Shown in pieces: positions 1 to 5,440 of a DNA stretch of 5,477 nt. A program made the position numbers and the translations under genes. Every line of letters begins with the position of its first letter. The stretch's first letter is position 1. The stretch is taken from NCBI GenBank assembly GCA_021108055.1, contig JAIORR010000283.1, positions 1-5,477 of the forward strand, in the 5' to 3' direction. The notes under the pieces are model-generated. The model was not told the origin of the DNA, did no database searches, and saw only the letters and a list, made by a program, of their open reading frames with translations. Origin of the DNA: Candidatus Cloacimonadota bacterium. Its GTDB lineage: Bacteria; Cloacimonadota; Cloacimonadia; Cloacimonadales; TCS61.

Positions 1-354
1 CATCGATGTATTATCAGATTCCCAAATTTCCACTTCTTCTATCCGGCATTCTTTTATTGCAAATTTTTTACTCATTTCTTTGTAAAAAAAACGGGCAATG
101 TTTTCTGATGTAGGATTTTTTTCTTTAAAGCAGGAAAGTTCATTCAAATATTTATGATCGAAACGATCTATCAATTCATTCAAATGCTCTTTAACAATTT
201 TAAAATCTATCGTCAAGCCAAGATCATCGGTTTTATCACACAATATTCCGATCCGTACTTTCCAGTTATGTCCATGAAGATCTTTACAAGCACCATCATA
301 ACCAACCAGTTTATGAGCCGCAGAAAAATGGGAAATCACATTTAATTTGTACAT
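1..354 (-). CDS. queD: 6-carboxy-5,6,7,8-tetrahydropterin synthase QueD, 3' end cut by window edge
   Basis: This is a zinc enzyme of the PTPS/QueD fold. It converts 7,8-dihydroneopterin triphosphate to 6-carboxytetrahydropterin, the second step of preQ0/queuosine synthesis, in the cytoplasm. The minus strand reads 118 open codons from ATG at 354 to the left edge, starting MYKLNVISHFSAAHK. The zinc ligands of the family are visible as H14 (in HFSAAH), H27 and H29 (in LHGHN). C23 is in the place of the catalytic cysteine, D66-H67 (FDHKYLN) forms the Asp/His pair, NPTSEN is at 80-85, and VEIWES at 108-113 carries the conserved glutamate (E112). The family is usually about 120 residues, so only a few C-terminal residues should be missing. 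The start is set by a G5 tract four bases upstream; an ATG four bases further up is in another frame and soon meets a stop. The gene is divergent from the others, and no queC, queE or folE is in view. Identification is firm from motifs; assignment as QueD rather than a eukaryote-type PTPS is inferred from the C-x3-HGH spacing and the bacterial context. Confidence 0.95.
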   Translation of the reverse strand, partial: MYKLNVISHFSAAHKLVGYDGACKDLHGHNWKVRIGILCDKTDDLGLTIDFKIVKEHLNELIDRFDHKYLNELSCFKEKNPTSENIARFFYKEMSKKFAIKECRIEEVEIWESDNTSM

Positions 355-386
355 ACATCCCCCAGACTTTTTTTAATGAACGGTTT

Positions 387-415
387 CAAATAAATTTCAT
401 CTTAAATCTTGTAAA
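387..415 (-). promoter_or_regulatory. Candidate sigma70-like promoter of queD
   Basis: On the minus strand TTTACA (415-410) and TATTTG (392-387) are separated by 17 bases. The first matches TTGACA at five of six positions; the second matches TATAAT at only three of six. It would give a leader of roughly 25 bases before the queD start. In AT-rich DNA such a pair can arise by chance. Confidence 0.25.
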
Positions 416-427
416 GAACTTTAACAA
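409..427. repeat. Imperfect inverted repeat in the divergent promoter region
   Basis: The sequence reads TTGTAAAG-AA-CTTT(A)ACAA: two eight-base arms that are perfect complements apart from one extra A in the right arm, around a two-base centre. It ends on the left side of the rightward TTGACA box, overlapping its edge, and covers the leftward TTTACA box. That is where an operator serving both genes could sit. Its short length and AT-rich make-up leave chance as a real alternative. Confidence 0.3.
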
Positions 428-478
428 TTGACAAAAAAGCGGAACTTTTGAATTTCACCTAACGGAATCTATAAATTC

Positions 479-485
479 GGAAGGG
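479..485 (+). promoter_or_regulatory. Ribosome binding site for the zinc-ribbon membrane protein
   Basis: GGAAGGG lies seven bases before the ATG at 493. This purine-rich site with ordinary spacing supports that start, which also keeps the first cysteine of the zinc-ribbon-like segment (residue 3). Confidence 0.6.
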
Positions 486-492
486 AAAAAGA

Positions 493-1302
493 ATGAAGTG
501 TAAGGGTAAAATAAAAGAAAAAACCAGAAGCGGAAGAACGATCGAAAAAAATTGCATTGCAAAATTAGATGAGCATGCAATATTCTGCAATGAATGCGGA
601 GAATCTACAGATGCACTTTCGGGTCCGCTTTCTGCAAAGGAAAATTATCAAGAAGCATGGAAAGATTTTAAGCAGATCAAAACAAAATTCTATCCTTTTT
701 CCATTTTTATAATTTTTACATCATTTCTTCTGATATTACTCAGCGTTCTTTTCAGCCGGAGTCTGGCGGAATCTTTCAATATAGATCATTATCTTTTTGT
801 TAATCTTGCACTGCTCATTCTTGTCCCATTTGCGTCGATACCTTTTAGTTTTGAACCAGGTTTTTTAAAAGAACATTTCACGATAAGCGGATATTTTAAA
901 AAGCTAAAAAATTATCCGAAATTCTTTATGCTAACTCTTGTATATATTCTTTATTTTGCGATTCTCAAGGTTCTCTGCACAGGTTTTCAATTAGGAATCT
1001 CCACCGATCCGATCCTTCATCTCGTCAGACTGGTTCTGGTTTTATACTGGATAGCCATAATGCTCCCTTCTCCAATCCTGATGATCCGTAAAAATATTAA
1101 TGCTTTTAAAGTAGTTGTATTATGTTACAAAGCAAGTGCCGAAACACGCTGGCAGCAGTTCTTCCTTGTATTAAAAATTGTTTTTGTAAACATTGTCGGA
1201 GCAGCTCTGGCAGGATTAGGATTGCTTGTAACCATCCCGTTTTCTTATGTTATTATTGAAAGATATTATGACAATCTGGATGAATTTGAACTGTTCAAAT
1301 AA
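493..1302 (+). CDS. Zinc-ribbon-like multi-pass membrane protein of unknown function
   Basis: I do not recognise a named family. The 269-residue product has two parts. Residues 1-36 hold four cysteines (C3, C21, C32, C35). The stretch from C21 to the CNECG at 32-36 looks like the second half of a zinc-ribbon domain, but the first pair is C-x17-C rather than the usual C-x2-C. A hydrophilic linker (about 37-65) follows, with KENYQEAWKDF at 49-59. The rest is membrane-embedded, with hydrophobic segments near 67-88, 100-119, 143-163 and 174-198, and a long one at 223-255 that may be two passes. The C-terminal pattern, LGLLVTIPFSYVIIERYYDNL-like (only the region 242-262 is meant), resembles the last helix of several poorly characterised bacterial membrane families (DUF975-like), where a GlyLeu-rich helix, a Pro and an aromatic/acidic end recur. 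That likeness is from memory and is weak. The small cytosolic metal-binding head joined to a helical bundle suggests a sensor or a membrane-stress protein, but nothing shows a function. It is first in a possible unit with the cupin and phosphatase genes. Confidence 0.85.
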   Translation: MKCKGKIKEKTRSGRTIEKNCIAKLDEHAIFCNECGESTDALSGPLSAKENYQEAWKDFKQIKTKFYPFSIFIIFTSFLLILLSVLFSRSLAESFNIDHYLFVNLALLILVPFASIPFSFEPGFLKEHFTISGYFKKLKNYPKFFMLTLVYILYFAILKVLCTGFQLGISTDPILHLVRLVLVLYWIAIMLPSPILMIRKNINAFKVVVLCYKASAETRWQQFFLVLKIVFVNIVGAALAGLGLLVTIPFSYVIIERYYDNLDEFELFK

Positions 1303-1357
1303 ATTATTATTTCATATCAAACCGACAAACTGCTTTTCCTGATATATGTGATTTCAG

Positions 1358-1681
1358 ATGAAGATCAATTCCATTTATTCATCGATTCCGGATAACATTT
1401 CCGAAGAACTGATAGAAGAACTTGTAACGTCAAAATCTGTTCGGATAGAAAGGATAGTTTCGGAAGGACATGCTTCTCCAAAAAATTTCTGGTATGATCA
1501 ACCGGAAAATGAATGGGTGCTTGTGCTGGAAGGAAGTGCCGGTATTCTTTTGGAAGGAAAAAATGATCCCGTAATTTTGCAAAAAGGCGATTACCTGAAT
1601 ATTCCTGCCCATAAGAAACACAGGATAAAATGGACAGAGAAGAGCAGGAAAACCATCTGGCTTGCAATTTTCTATAAATAG
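1358..1681 (+). CDS. Small single-domain cupin protein
   Basis: The 107-residue protein is one RmlC-like cupin barrel, probably cytoplasmic since no signal peptide is seen. Motif 1 is FWYDQPENEWVLVLEGSA at 44-61. Its glutamate E52 and glycine G59 stand where the classical motif G-x5-HxH-x3-4-E-x6-G has them, but the HxH pair is absent. Motif 2 is GDYLNIPAHKKHRIKW at 77-92, with the glycine, P83 and H88 conserved and an extra H85. From memory, short bacterial cupins of this length share the RIERIVSEGHASPxxFWYDQ pattern (29 onward) and have no assigned reaction. The start is fixed by an in-frame TGA at 1349-1351, leaving ATG 1358 as the first start. No Shine-Dalgarno sequence is visible before it, unlike the other four genes. 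It lies 55 bases after the membrane-protein gene and 14 bases before the phosphatase gene, so it is probably co-transcribed with the latter. Whether it binds a metal, and what ligand it takes, cannot be told from sequence. Confidence 0.9.
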   Translation: MKINSIYSSIPDNISEELIEELVTSKSVRIERIVSEGHASPKNFWYDQPENEWVLVLEGSAGILLEGKNDPVILQKGDYLNIPAHKKHRIKWTEKSRKTIWLAIFYK

Positions 1682-1683
1682 CT

Positions 1684-1688
1684 GAGGA
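1684..1688 (+). promoter_or_regulatory. Ribosome binding site for the e(P4)-family phosphatase
   Basis: GAGGA lies seven bases before the ATG at 1696, inside the 14-base gap after the cupin stop codon. It supports this start, which also gives a normal signal peptide with basic residues KKK at positions 3-5. Confidence 0.65.
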
Positions 1689-1695
1689 ATAAAAA

Positions 1696-2493
1696 ATGAA
1701 TAAAAAAAAGATGATTATCTTAACGATCCTTATTTTTTCAATTGCATCTATATTTGCAGATATCAAACCCGAAAAGAAAGCTCTGCTTATGGCTACTCTC
1801 TGGCAGCAGACTTCCGCAGAATACAGGGCTCTTGCTTACCAGGCTTTTAACATTGCCAAACTCCGGTTAGATGAAGATCTCCAGATCCAGCGTTCAGAGA
1901 AAAGAGCTATCATTGTAGATCTGGACGAAACCGTGTTGGACAATTCTTTATATCAGGCAAGAACGATATTGGAAGATGAAACAGAAATTCTCAAATTCAC
2001 CGAATGGGTGGAACTGGCTGCTGCAAAAGCAATTCCCGGTGCACACGAATTCCTAAATTATGCCAATGAAAAAGGCGTGGATATTTTCTATATTTCAAAT
2101 CGTAATTTGTGTTATCTGGAAGGGACGCTGGAAAATGTAAAAAAACTTGGTTTCCCGCAGGCACAGGAAGATCATATTCTTCTGCGAGAAAATCATTATT
2201 CCAATAAAGGACCCAGGCGGCAAATCGTAGCAGAAAATCATTATATTGTACTTTTAATGGGAGATAATCTTATAGATTTTAACGATGTATTCCGCAAAAG
2301 CTCTATTAAAAAACGATTTGAAGAAGCTGATAAATTAAAAGATGAATTCGGAAAAAAATTCATTGTTCTTCCAAACCCGATGTACGGCGAATGGGAAAAA
2401 ACTCTCTATGGCGGAACCAGTAAAATTCCCGATGAAGAAAAAGAGAAAAAGAGATTGGAAAATTTAAAGTTATTTAAAGCAAAATATGAATAA
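1696..2493 (+). CDS. Exported HAD acid phosphatase / 5'-nucleotidase, lipoprotein e(P4) family, without lipobox
   Basis: This 265-residue protein belongs to the class B/C-like acid phosphatases (HAD superfamily, DDDD group). They remove phosphate from nucleotides and related monoesters outside the cytoplasm; Haemophilus e(P4) handles NMN and is linked to haem binding. Residues 1-21 form a signal peptide: MNKKKM, a hydrophobic core, then ASIFA-D, a likely signal peptidase I site. Family features follow: the helix with SAEYRALAYQAFNIAK at 40-55; motif I at 75-83, DLDETVLDN, with nucleophile D75 and acid D77; motif II serine in ISNRN at 133-137; K171 in NKGPRR; motif IV GDNLIDF at 189-195 with D190 and D194; and PNPMYGEWE at 226-234. 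All catalytic residues are present. Unlike typical e(P4), there is no cysteine near the cleavage site; the only cysteine is C138. It should therefore be a soluble periplasmic enzyme rather than an outer membrane lipoprotein. It follows the cupin by 14 bases and precedes the TonB-dependent receptor, which has its own promoter candidate. Family assignment is firm; the substrate is not known. Confidence 0.93.
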   Translation: MNKKKMIILTILIFSIASIFADIKPEKKALLMATLWQQTSAEYRALAYQAFNIAKLRLDEDLQIQRSEKRAIIVDLDETVLDNSLYQARTILEDETEILKFTEWVELAAAKAIPGAHEFLNYANEKGVDIFYISNRNLCYLEGTLENVKKLGFPQAQEDHILLRENHYSNKGPRRQIVAENHYIVLLMGDNLIDFNDVFRKSSIKKRFEEADKLKDEFGKKFIVLPNPMYGEWEKTLYGGTSKIPDEEKEKKRLENLKLFKAKYE

Positions 2494-2494
2494 A

Positions 2495-2515
2495 CATCAG
2501 TAGTTTCACTTGATG
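2495..2515. other. Weak hairpin just after the phosphatase gene
   Basis: Arms CATC-AGT (2495-2501) and ACT-T-GATG (2508-2515) can pair as seven base pairs with one bulged T, around a six-base loop. It begins one base after the TAA. No T-run follows, so it is not a standard intrinsic terminator; it could protect the 3' end of the message or be chance. Confidence 0.3.
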
Positions 2516-2530
2516 ATAGATAAGTAACAA

Positions 2531-2575
2531 TAGATATTTATAATATATTAAAAAAAAATAATCAAATATCAATTT
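2531..2575. other. Very AT-rich block upstream of the receptor promoter, possible UP element
   Basis: Nearly all bases here are A or T, including a nine-base A run at 2550-2558 and the palindrome TAATATATTA at 2541-2550. A perfect seven-base inverted repeat, GATATTT (2533-2539) and AAATATC (2564-2570), brackets the block. It ends a few bases before the TTGACA at 2581, the position of an UP element or a bendable tract. The whole gap of 160 bases (2494-2653) has no gene. Confidence 0.35.
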
Positions 2576-2580
2576 TAACC

Positions 2581-2610
2581 TTGACATTGAAATAATGAAT
2601 CTTTTTTTAT
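2581..2610 (+). promoter_or_regulatory. Probable sigma70-type promoter of the TonB-dependent receptor gene
   Basis: A perfect TTGACA at 2581-2586 is followed after 18 bases by TTTTAT at 2605-2610 (overlapping alternatives TTTATA and TTATAT lie one and two bases on). The start of transcription would fall near 2617, giving a leader of roughly 35-40 bases. This is the strongest promoter candidate in the window and suggests the receptor is transcribed on its own, at least in part. Confidence 0.5.
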
Positions 2611-2615
2611 ATCAA

Positions 2616-2633
2616 GTTTTCAAAAAGGAAAAC
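2616..2633 (+). promoter_or_regulatory. Perfect 6-bp hairpin in the receptor leader
   Basis: GTTTTC (2616-2621) and GAAAAC (2628-2633) are exact reverse complements around the loop AAAAAG. The element sits between the candidate promoter and the ribosome binding site, right at the expected transcript 5' end. It could be a 5' stabilising stem or the half-sites of an operator. It is too AT-rich to be strong. Confidence 0.35.
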
Positions 2634-2642
2634 ATAAAAAAA

Positions 2643-2649
2643 GAGGGGG
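2643..2649 (+). promoter_or_regulatory. Ribosome binding site for the receptor, G-tract type
   Basis: GAGGGGG lies four bases before ATG 2654. A G5 tract can pair with the CCUCC core of 16S rRNA with one G-U wobble. It fixes the start, which yields a clean signal peptide. The same G5-N4-ATG layout precedes queD. Confidence 0.6.
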
Positions 2650-2653
2650 TTTT

Positions 2654-5440
2654 ATGAACAAATTGTTTCTTATCAGTGTGTTGTTATTCTTAATGATCCT
2701 GCCGGTTACATTGTTCTCGCAAACGGGAACGATTGCCGGGCAAGTTACTATCGAAAAAACAGGCGATCCTTTAGCAAATGCTGCGGTATATTGGGGAGAA
2801 TCCAAAGGAGGAACTTACACCAAGAAAAATGGTAGTTTTATTATTAAAGATGTTCCCGTTGGTTTGCAAACTGTCACCGTAAGCTTTATGGGATATGGGA
2901 AAGTTACCAAACAAATCGAAGTTAAAGAAGATGAAACTGCTATCGTAAAATTTGCAATGATTGTGGAGGCTGTTCAACTTGGTGGTGTTTCTATAAGTGC
3001 AACACGTGCTATCAAAAGAGAAACTCCTATTGCCTTTACCGATATTAGTCAGGAAAATATTTCTAACGTCTATACGACAGAGGATGTACCCCAGTTATTA
3101 TCTGGTGTCCCGGGATTATTTTCTTCAACTGGTGGCTTAGGTGAAGGTGAACTCAAAATTCGTGGATTTGATCAGGATAAAGTTCAAATACTGATCAATG
3201 GTATTCCTGTAAATGACCCCGAAAGCCAGCAGGTTTACTGGAGCAATTGGACGGGTCTTTCCTCAAACATTAAATCTGTTCAAGTGCAGAGAGGTGCAGG
3301 TTCTTCCATGTATGGCTCAGGTGTTTTTGGCGGTTCTGTAAATATCGAAACTATCGGTGCTGGAGCTGATCCAATGCAGGGATGGACATTCAGAACATCA
3401 GCAGGTGGATATTATATACAAGATGAAGTTGCGGATGGAAAAGGTAATATGGTTGATTTTACACCATATAACTATAATCTATTACTTCGTTATAATTCGG
3501 GCAATCTTAAAGGTGGAAAATTCAATTACAGTGTTATGGGAGAAAGAAAAGTTGGTGATTCCTACCAGATAGGAACAACCTATAATGGCTGGTCATTTGG
3601 TGCTGAAGTTCAAAACCTATGGGGTGACCACAAAGTTAATACAAGCCTTATTGTAGCTCCTCAATGGCATAATCAGGCACGTGCCTCAACTGACATGGCT
3701 TTACAAGAAATTCTGGGACGTAATTACAACCGAAATAACAATAAAGAACAGGAAAATTACTATAACAAACCACAACTATCTGTGCGAGATGAATGGAAAA
3801 TTTCTGATAAAACTTTACTTATGACAAACTTCTTCGTTACTCGTGGTGATGGTGGTGGAAAATACCTCAGAAATGATGTTTTCGATGTTGCAACAGGACA
3901 TATTGAATACAAACCAACAGATGATTATACTGATAATAAATATTTTGGTCGCCATGCTTATCATATTGCCATGGAAACGGGAATTGCTTTAGACGGAATC
4001 GAAATTTTCTGGAACGATATCGATCCGATCGTAATTGATAGTGTTTACTGGAATGATGAATTGATAGATTACGGATATAACCTTATAAATAGAGACTACA
4101 ATCACAGTTGGTTAAATGACAGCCAGAATAATCACAAACAGTTCGGGTTCAATACTTATTTGGATTATACTATCAATAATATGGTAAAATTAGTAGTTGG
4201 CGGGGAAGCAAGGCATTGGAAAGCTTTACATAGGGCTCAAAGTTTGGATTTTCGCTATAACGGTGGTAATTACCCACAAGTTCAAAACAGATATGATTAT
4301 TATGGGATTGTGACCAATATGTCTGGTTTCGCAAGAGTTCAAATCAAACCGATTCCTACTCTAAATATCATGCTTGACGGTCAGTATGCCATCTATAAAT
4401 CTAAGGTTGATGAGAATCCGATTGAAATTTTTGACTTCCAAAAAGGTGACTTTACCGGTGAATACTACTATGCAACAAAAAACATGTTGGACGATGATGG
4501 TGAATTGAAATTTGAAGAAAGTGATTATGAAAAAGAATTCGACTTCTTCACACCTAAATTTGGTGTTAACTATAATTTGACAGATTATCTTAATATTCTT
4601 GCAAATTACAGCATAGCTTTTAAAGAGCCACGTCTTGGAGACTGGTATAGCAGATCTGGCGGTCCGGATGACTATCAAACAAATGAAGATGGAACAGTTA
4701 CTGAACTTAAACCCGAAGAAACCAATACATATGAAGCAGGTTTAGGTTTTATAGGCTCACCTGTTGGTATGCCTTTCAATTTGAATGTGAACTACTATAA
4801 CACAGTGTATAAAGAAAAAATCGAAAGCGTCTGGATCAATCCTGATTATATTACTATCAATGCTGGCGAAGCTTTACATAAAGGTGTGGAAATCTCTGCT
4901 AATGGAGATATTAACAATTTCGATTTTGCTCTTTCTGCTACATATGGACAGAATCGTTGGACTGATATGAAAGTTGATGAAATCTTCGATGAAGCTGATT
5001 CTATGATTGTTGATAAAGTTGTACCATTTGCACCTGAACAGATGGCAAATTTTGCTTTCGGATATACTTTCAAAAGTTTTCCAAATGATGCTAATCTTCG
5101 TATAGGTCTTTCCGGTAACTGGTGGGATGAATATTATGGGACTTACACCAACGAATATATAACTGGTTTTGACACCAATGATGATCCCATTTTGGAAGAT
5201 GCAAAATTACCATATTACCTTGGAATCAATTGTGATATTATGTACTTATTCAAACTTGGTGGGAAAGATGCATCAATTCGTTTAGACCTCAAAAACATCA
5301 ATAACCGCGAAGATAATTACACAAGAGCATATTACGGCGCAGATTACGGCAGAAACGATGATCTGAATGGTATTAAGACAATGGTTGTAAATCCTGCATC
5401 TATGTTCAATGCATTCTTAACAATGGAAGTTAACTTCTAA
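2654..5440 (+). CDS. TonB-dependent outer membrane receptor with N-terminal carboxypeptidase-regulatory-like domain
   Basis: This complete 928-residue receptor is expected to be a 22-strand outer membrane barrel closed by a plug. It would take up a scarce ligand (siderophore, haem, cobalamin, peptide or glycan) with energy from TonB-ExbB-ExbD. Residues 1-23 are a signal peptide ending LFSQ. Residues about 26-103 form a CarboxypepD_reg-like beta-sandwich: GTIAGQV, then GDPLANAAV, NGSFIIKDVPVG and VSFMGYGK. GGVSISATR at 110-118 is in the position of a TonB box. The plug is about 122-235, with LKIRGFDQDKVQILINGIPV (167-186) and VQRGAGSSMYGSGVFGGSVN (211-230). The barrel fills the rest, with FKEPRLGDWY at 656-665 and LKPEETNTYEAG at 685-696 in the places of the common FRAP/NPNL-like boxes, NAGEALHKGVEI at 736-747, PFAPEQMANF at 791-800, and a C-terminal phenylalanine after MEVNF as needed by the BAM machinery. 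The loop region 583-630 is strongly acidic. No SusD partner or transporter follows within the window, so the substrate is open. The gene appears intact, with no frameshift. Confidence 0.95.
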   Translation: MNKLFLISVLLFLMILPVTLFSQTGTIAGQVTIEKTGDPLANAAVYWGESKGGTYTKKNGSFIIKDVPVGLQTVTVSFMGYGKVTKQIEVKEDETAIVKFAMIVEAVQLGGVSISATRAIKRETPIAFTDISQENISNVYTTEDVPQLLSGVPGLFSSTGGLGEGELKIRGFDQDKVQILINGIPVNDPESQQVYWSNWTGLSSNIKSVQVQRGAGSSMYGSGVFGGSVNIETIGAGADPMQGWTFRTSAGGYYIQDEVADGKGNMVDFTPYNYNLLLRYNSGNLKGGKFNYSVMGERKVGDSYQIGTTYNGWSFGAEVQNLWGDHKVNTSLIVAPQWHNQARASTDMALQEILGRNYNRNNNKEQENYYNKPQLSVRDEWKISDKTLLMTNFFVTRGDGGGKYLRNDVFDVATGHIEYKPTDDYTDNKYFGRHAYHIAMETGIALDGIEIFWNDIDPIVIDSVYWNDELIDYGYNLINRDYNHSWLNDSQNNHKQFGFNTYLDYTINNMVKLVVGGEARHWKALHRAQSLDFRYNGGNYPQVQNRYDYYGIVTNMSGFARVQIKPIPTLNIMLDGQYAIYKSKVDENPIEIFDFQKGDFTGEYYYATKNMLDDDGELKFEESDYEKEFDFFTPKFGVNYNLTDYLNILANYSIAFKEPRLGDWYSRSGGPDDYQTNEDGTVTELKPEETNTYEAGLGFIGSPVGMPFNLNVNYYNTVYKEKIESVWINPDYITINAGEALHKGVEISANGDINNFDFALSATYGQNRWTDMKVDEIFDEADSMIVDKVVPFAPEQMANFAFGYTFKSFPNDANLRIGLSGNWWDEYYGTYTNEYITGFDTNDDPILEDAKLPYYLGINCDIMYLFKLGGKDASIRLDLKNINNREDNYTRAYYGADYGRNDDLNGIKTMVVNPASMFNAFLTMEVNF

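Larger units (their letters stand above)
355..492. promoter_or_regulatory. Divergent intergenic region between queD and the zinc-ribbon membrane protein gene
   Basis: These 138 bases must carry the start signals of two genes that point away from each other. Rightward, there is a perfect TTGACA at 428-433, but no convincing -10 box lies 16-18 bases downstream. Leftward, TTTACA (415 to 410) is followed after 17 bases by TATTTG (392 to 387), a modest sigma70-like pair. An alternative rightward signal of the Bacteroidota type is TTTG at 447-450 with TAAATTCG at 472-479, seven of eight against TAnnTTTG. That box would place transcription start almost on the start codon and would overlap the ribosome binding site, so I trust it less. 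An imperfect dyad at 409-427 lies between the two sets of boxes. No preQ1 riboswitch fold was recognisable in the queD leader. Confidence 0.4.

Noticed and set aside
154..345. 63-residue plus-strand open frame at the left end
   Set aside because: It lies antisense to queD, whose zinc and catalytic motifs are clear on the minus strand.
355..420. Possible preQ1 riboswitch in the queD leader
   Set aside because: The A-run and G5 tract recall the tail of a preQ1-I element, but no stem with the matching pseudoknot loop can be drawn in the short leader.
656..665. Unused placeholder for a haem receptor call based on FRAP/NPNL boxes of the TonB-dependent receptor (motif at receptor residues 656-665 and 685-696)
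   Set aside because: The boxes read FKEP and TELKPEE, which are the general barrel positions shared by many receptors and lack the specific haem-receptor residues; no substrate can be assigned.
1365..1766. 133-residue open frame on the minus strand across the cupin gene and the start of the phosphatase gene
   Set aside because: It is antisense to two well-supported genes and has no family features or ribosome site; the cupin motifs on the plus strand explain the region.
2495..2515. Intrinsic terminator after the phosphatase gene
   Set aside because: The stem is weak and bulged and no T-run follows it; it is kept only as a hairpin.
4361..4678. 105-residue minus-strand frame inside the receptor gene
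   Set aside because: It is a shadow of the receptor coding frame, with no start signal or recognisable motif.
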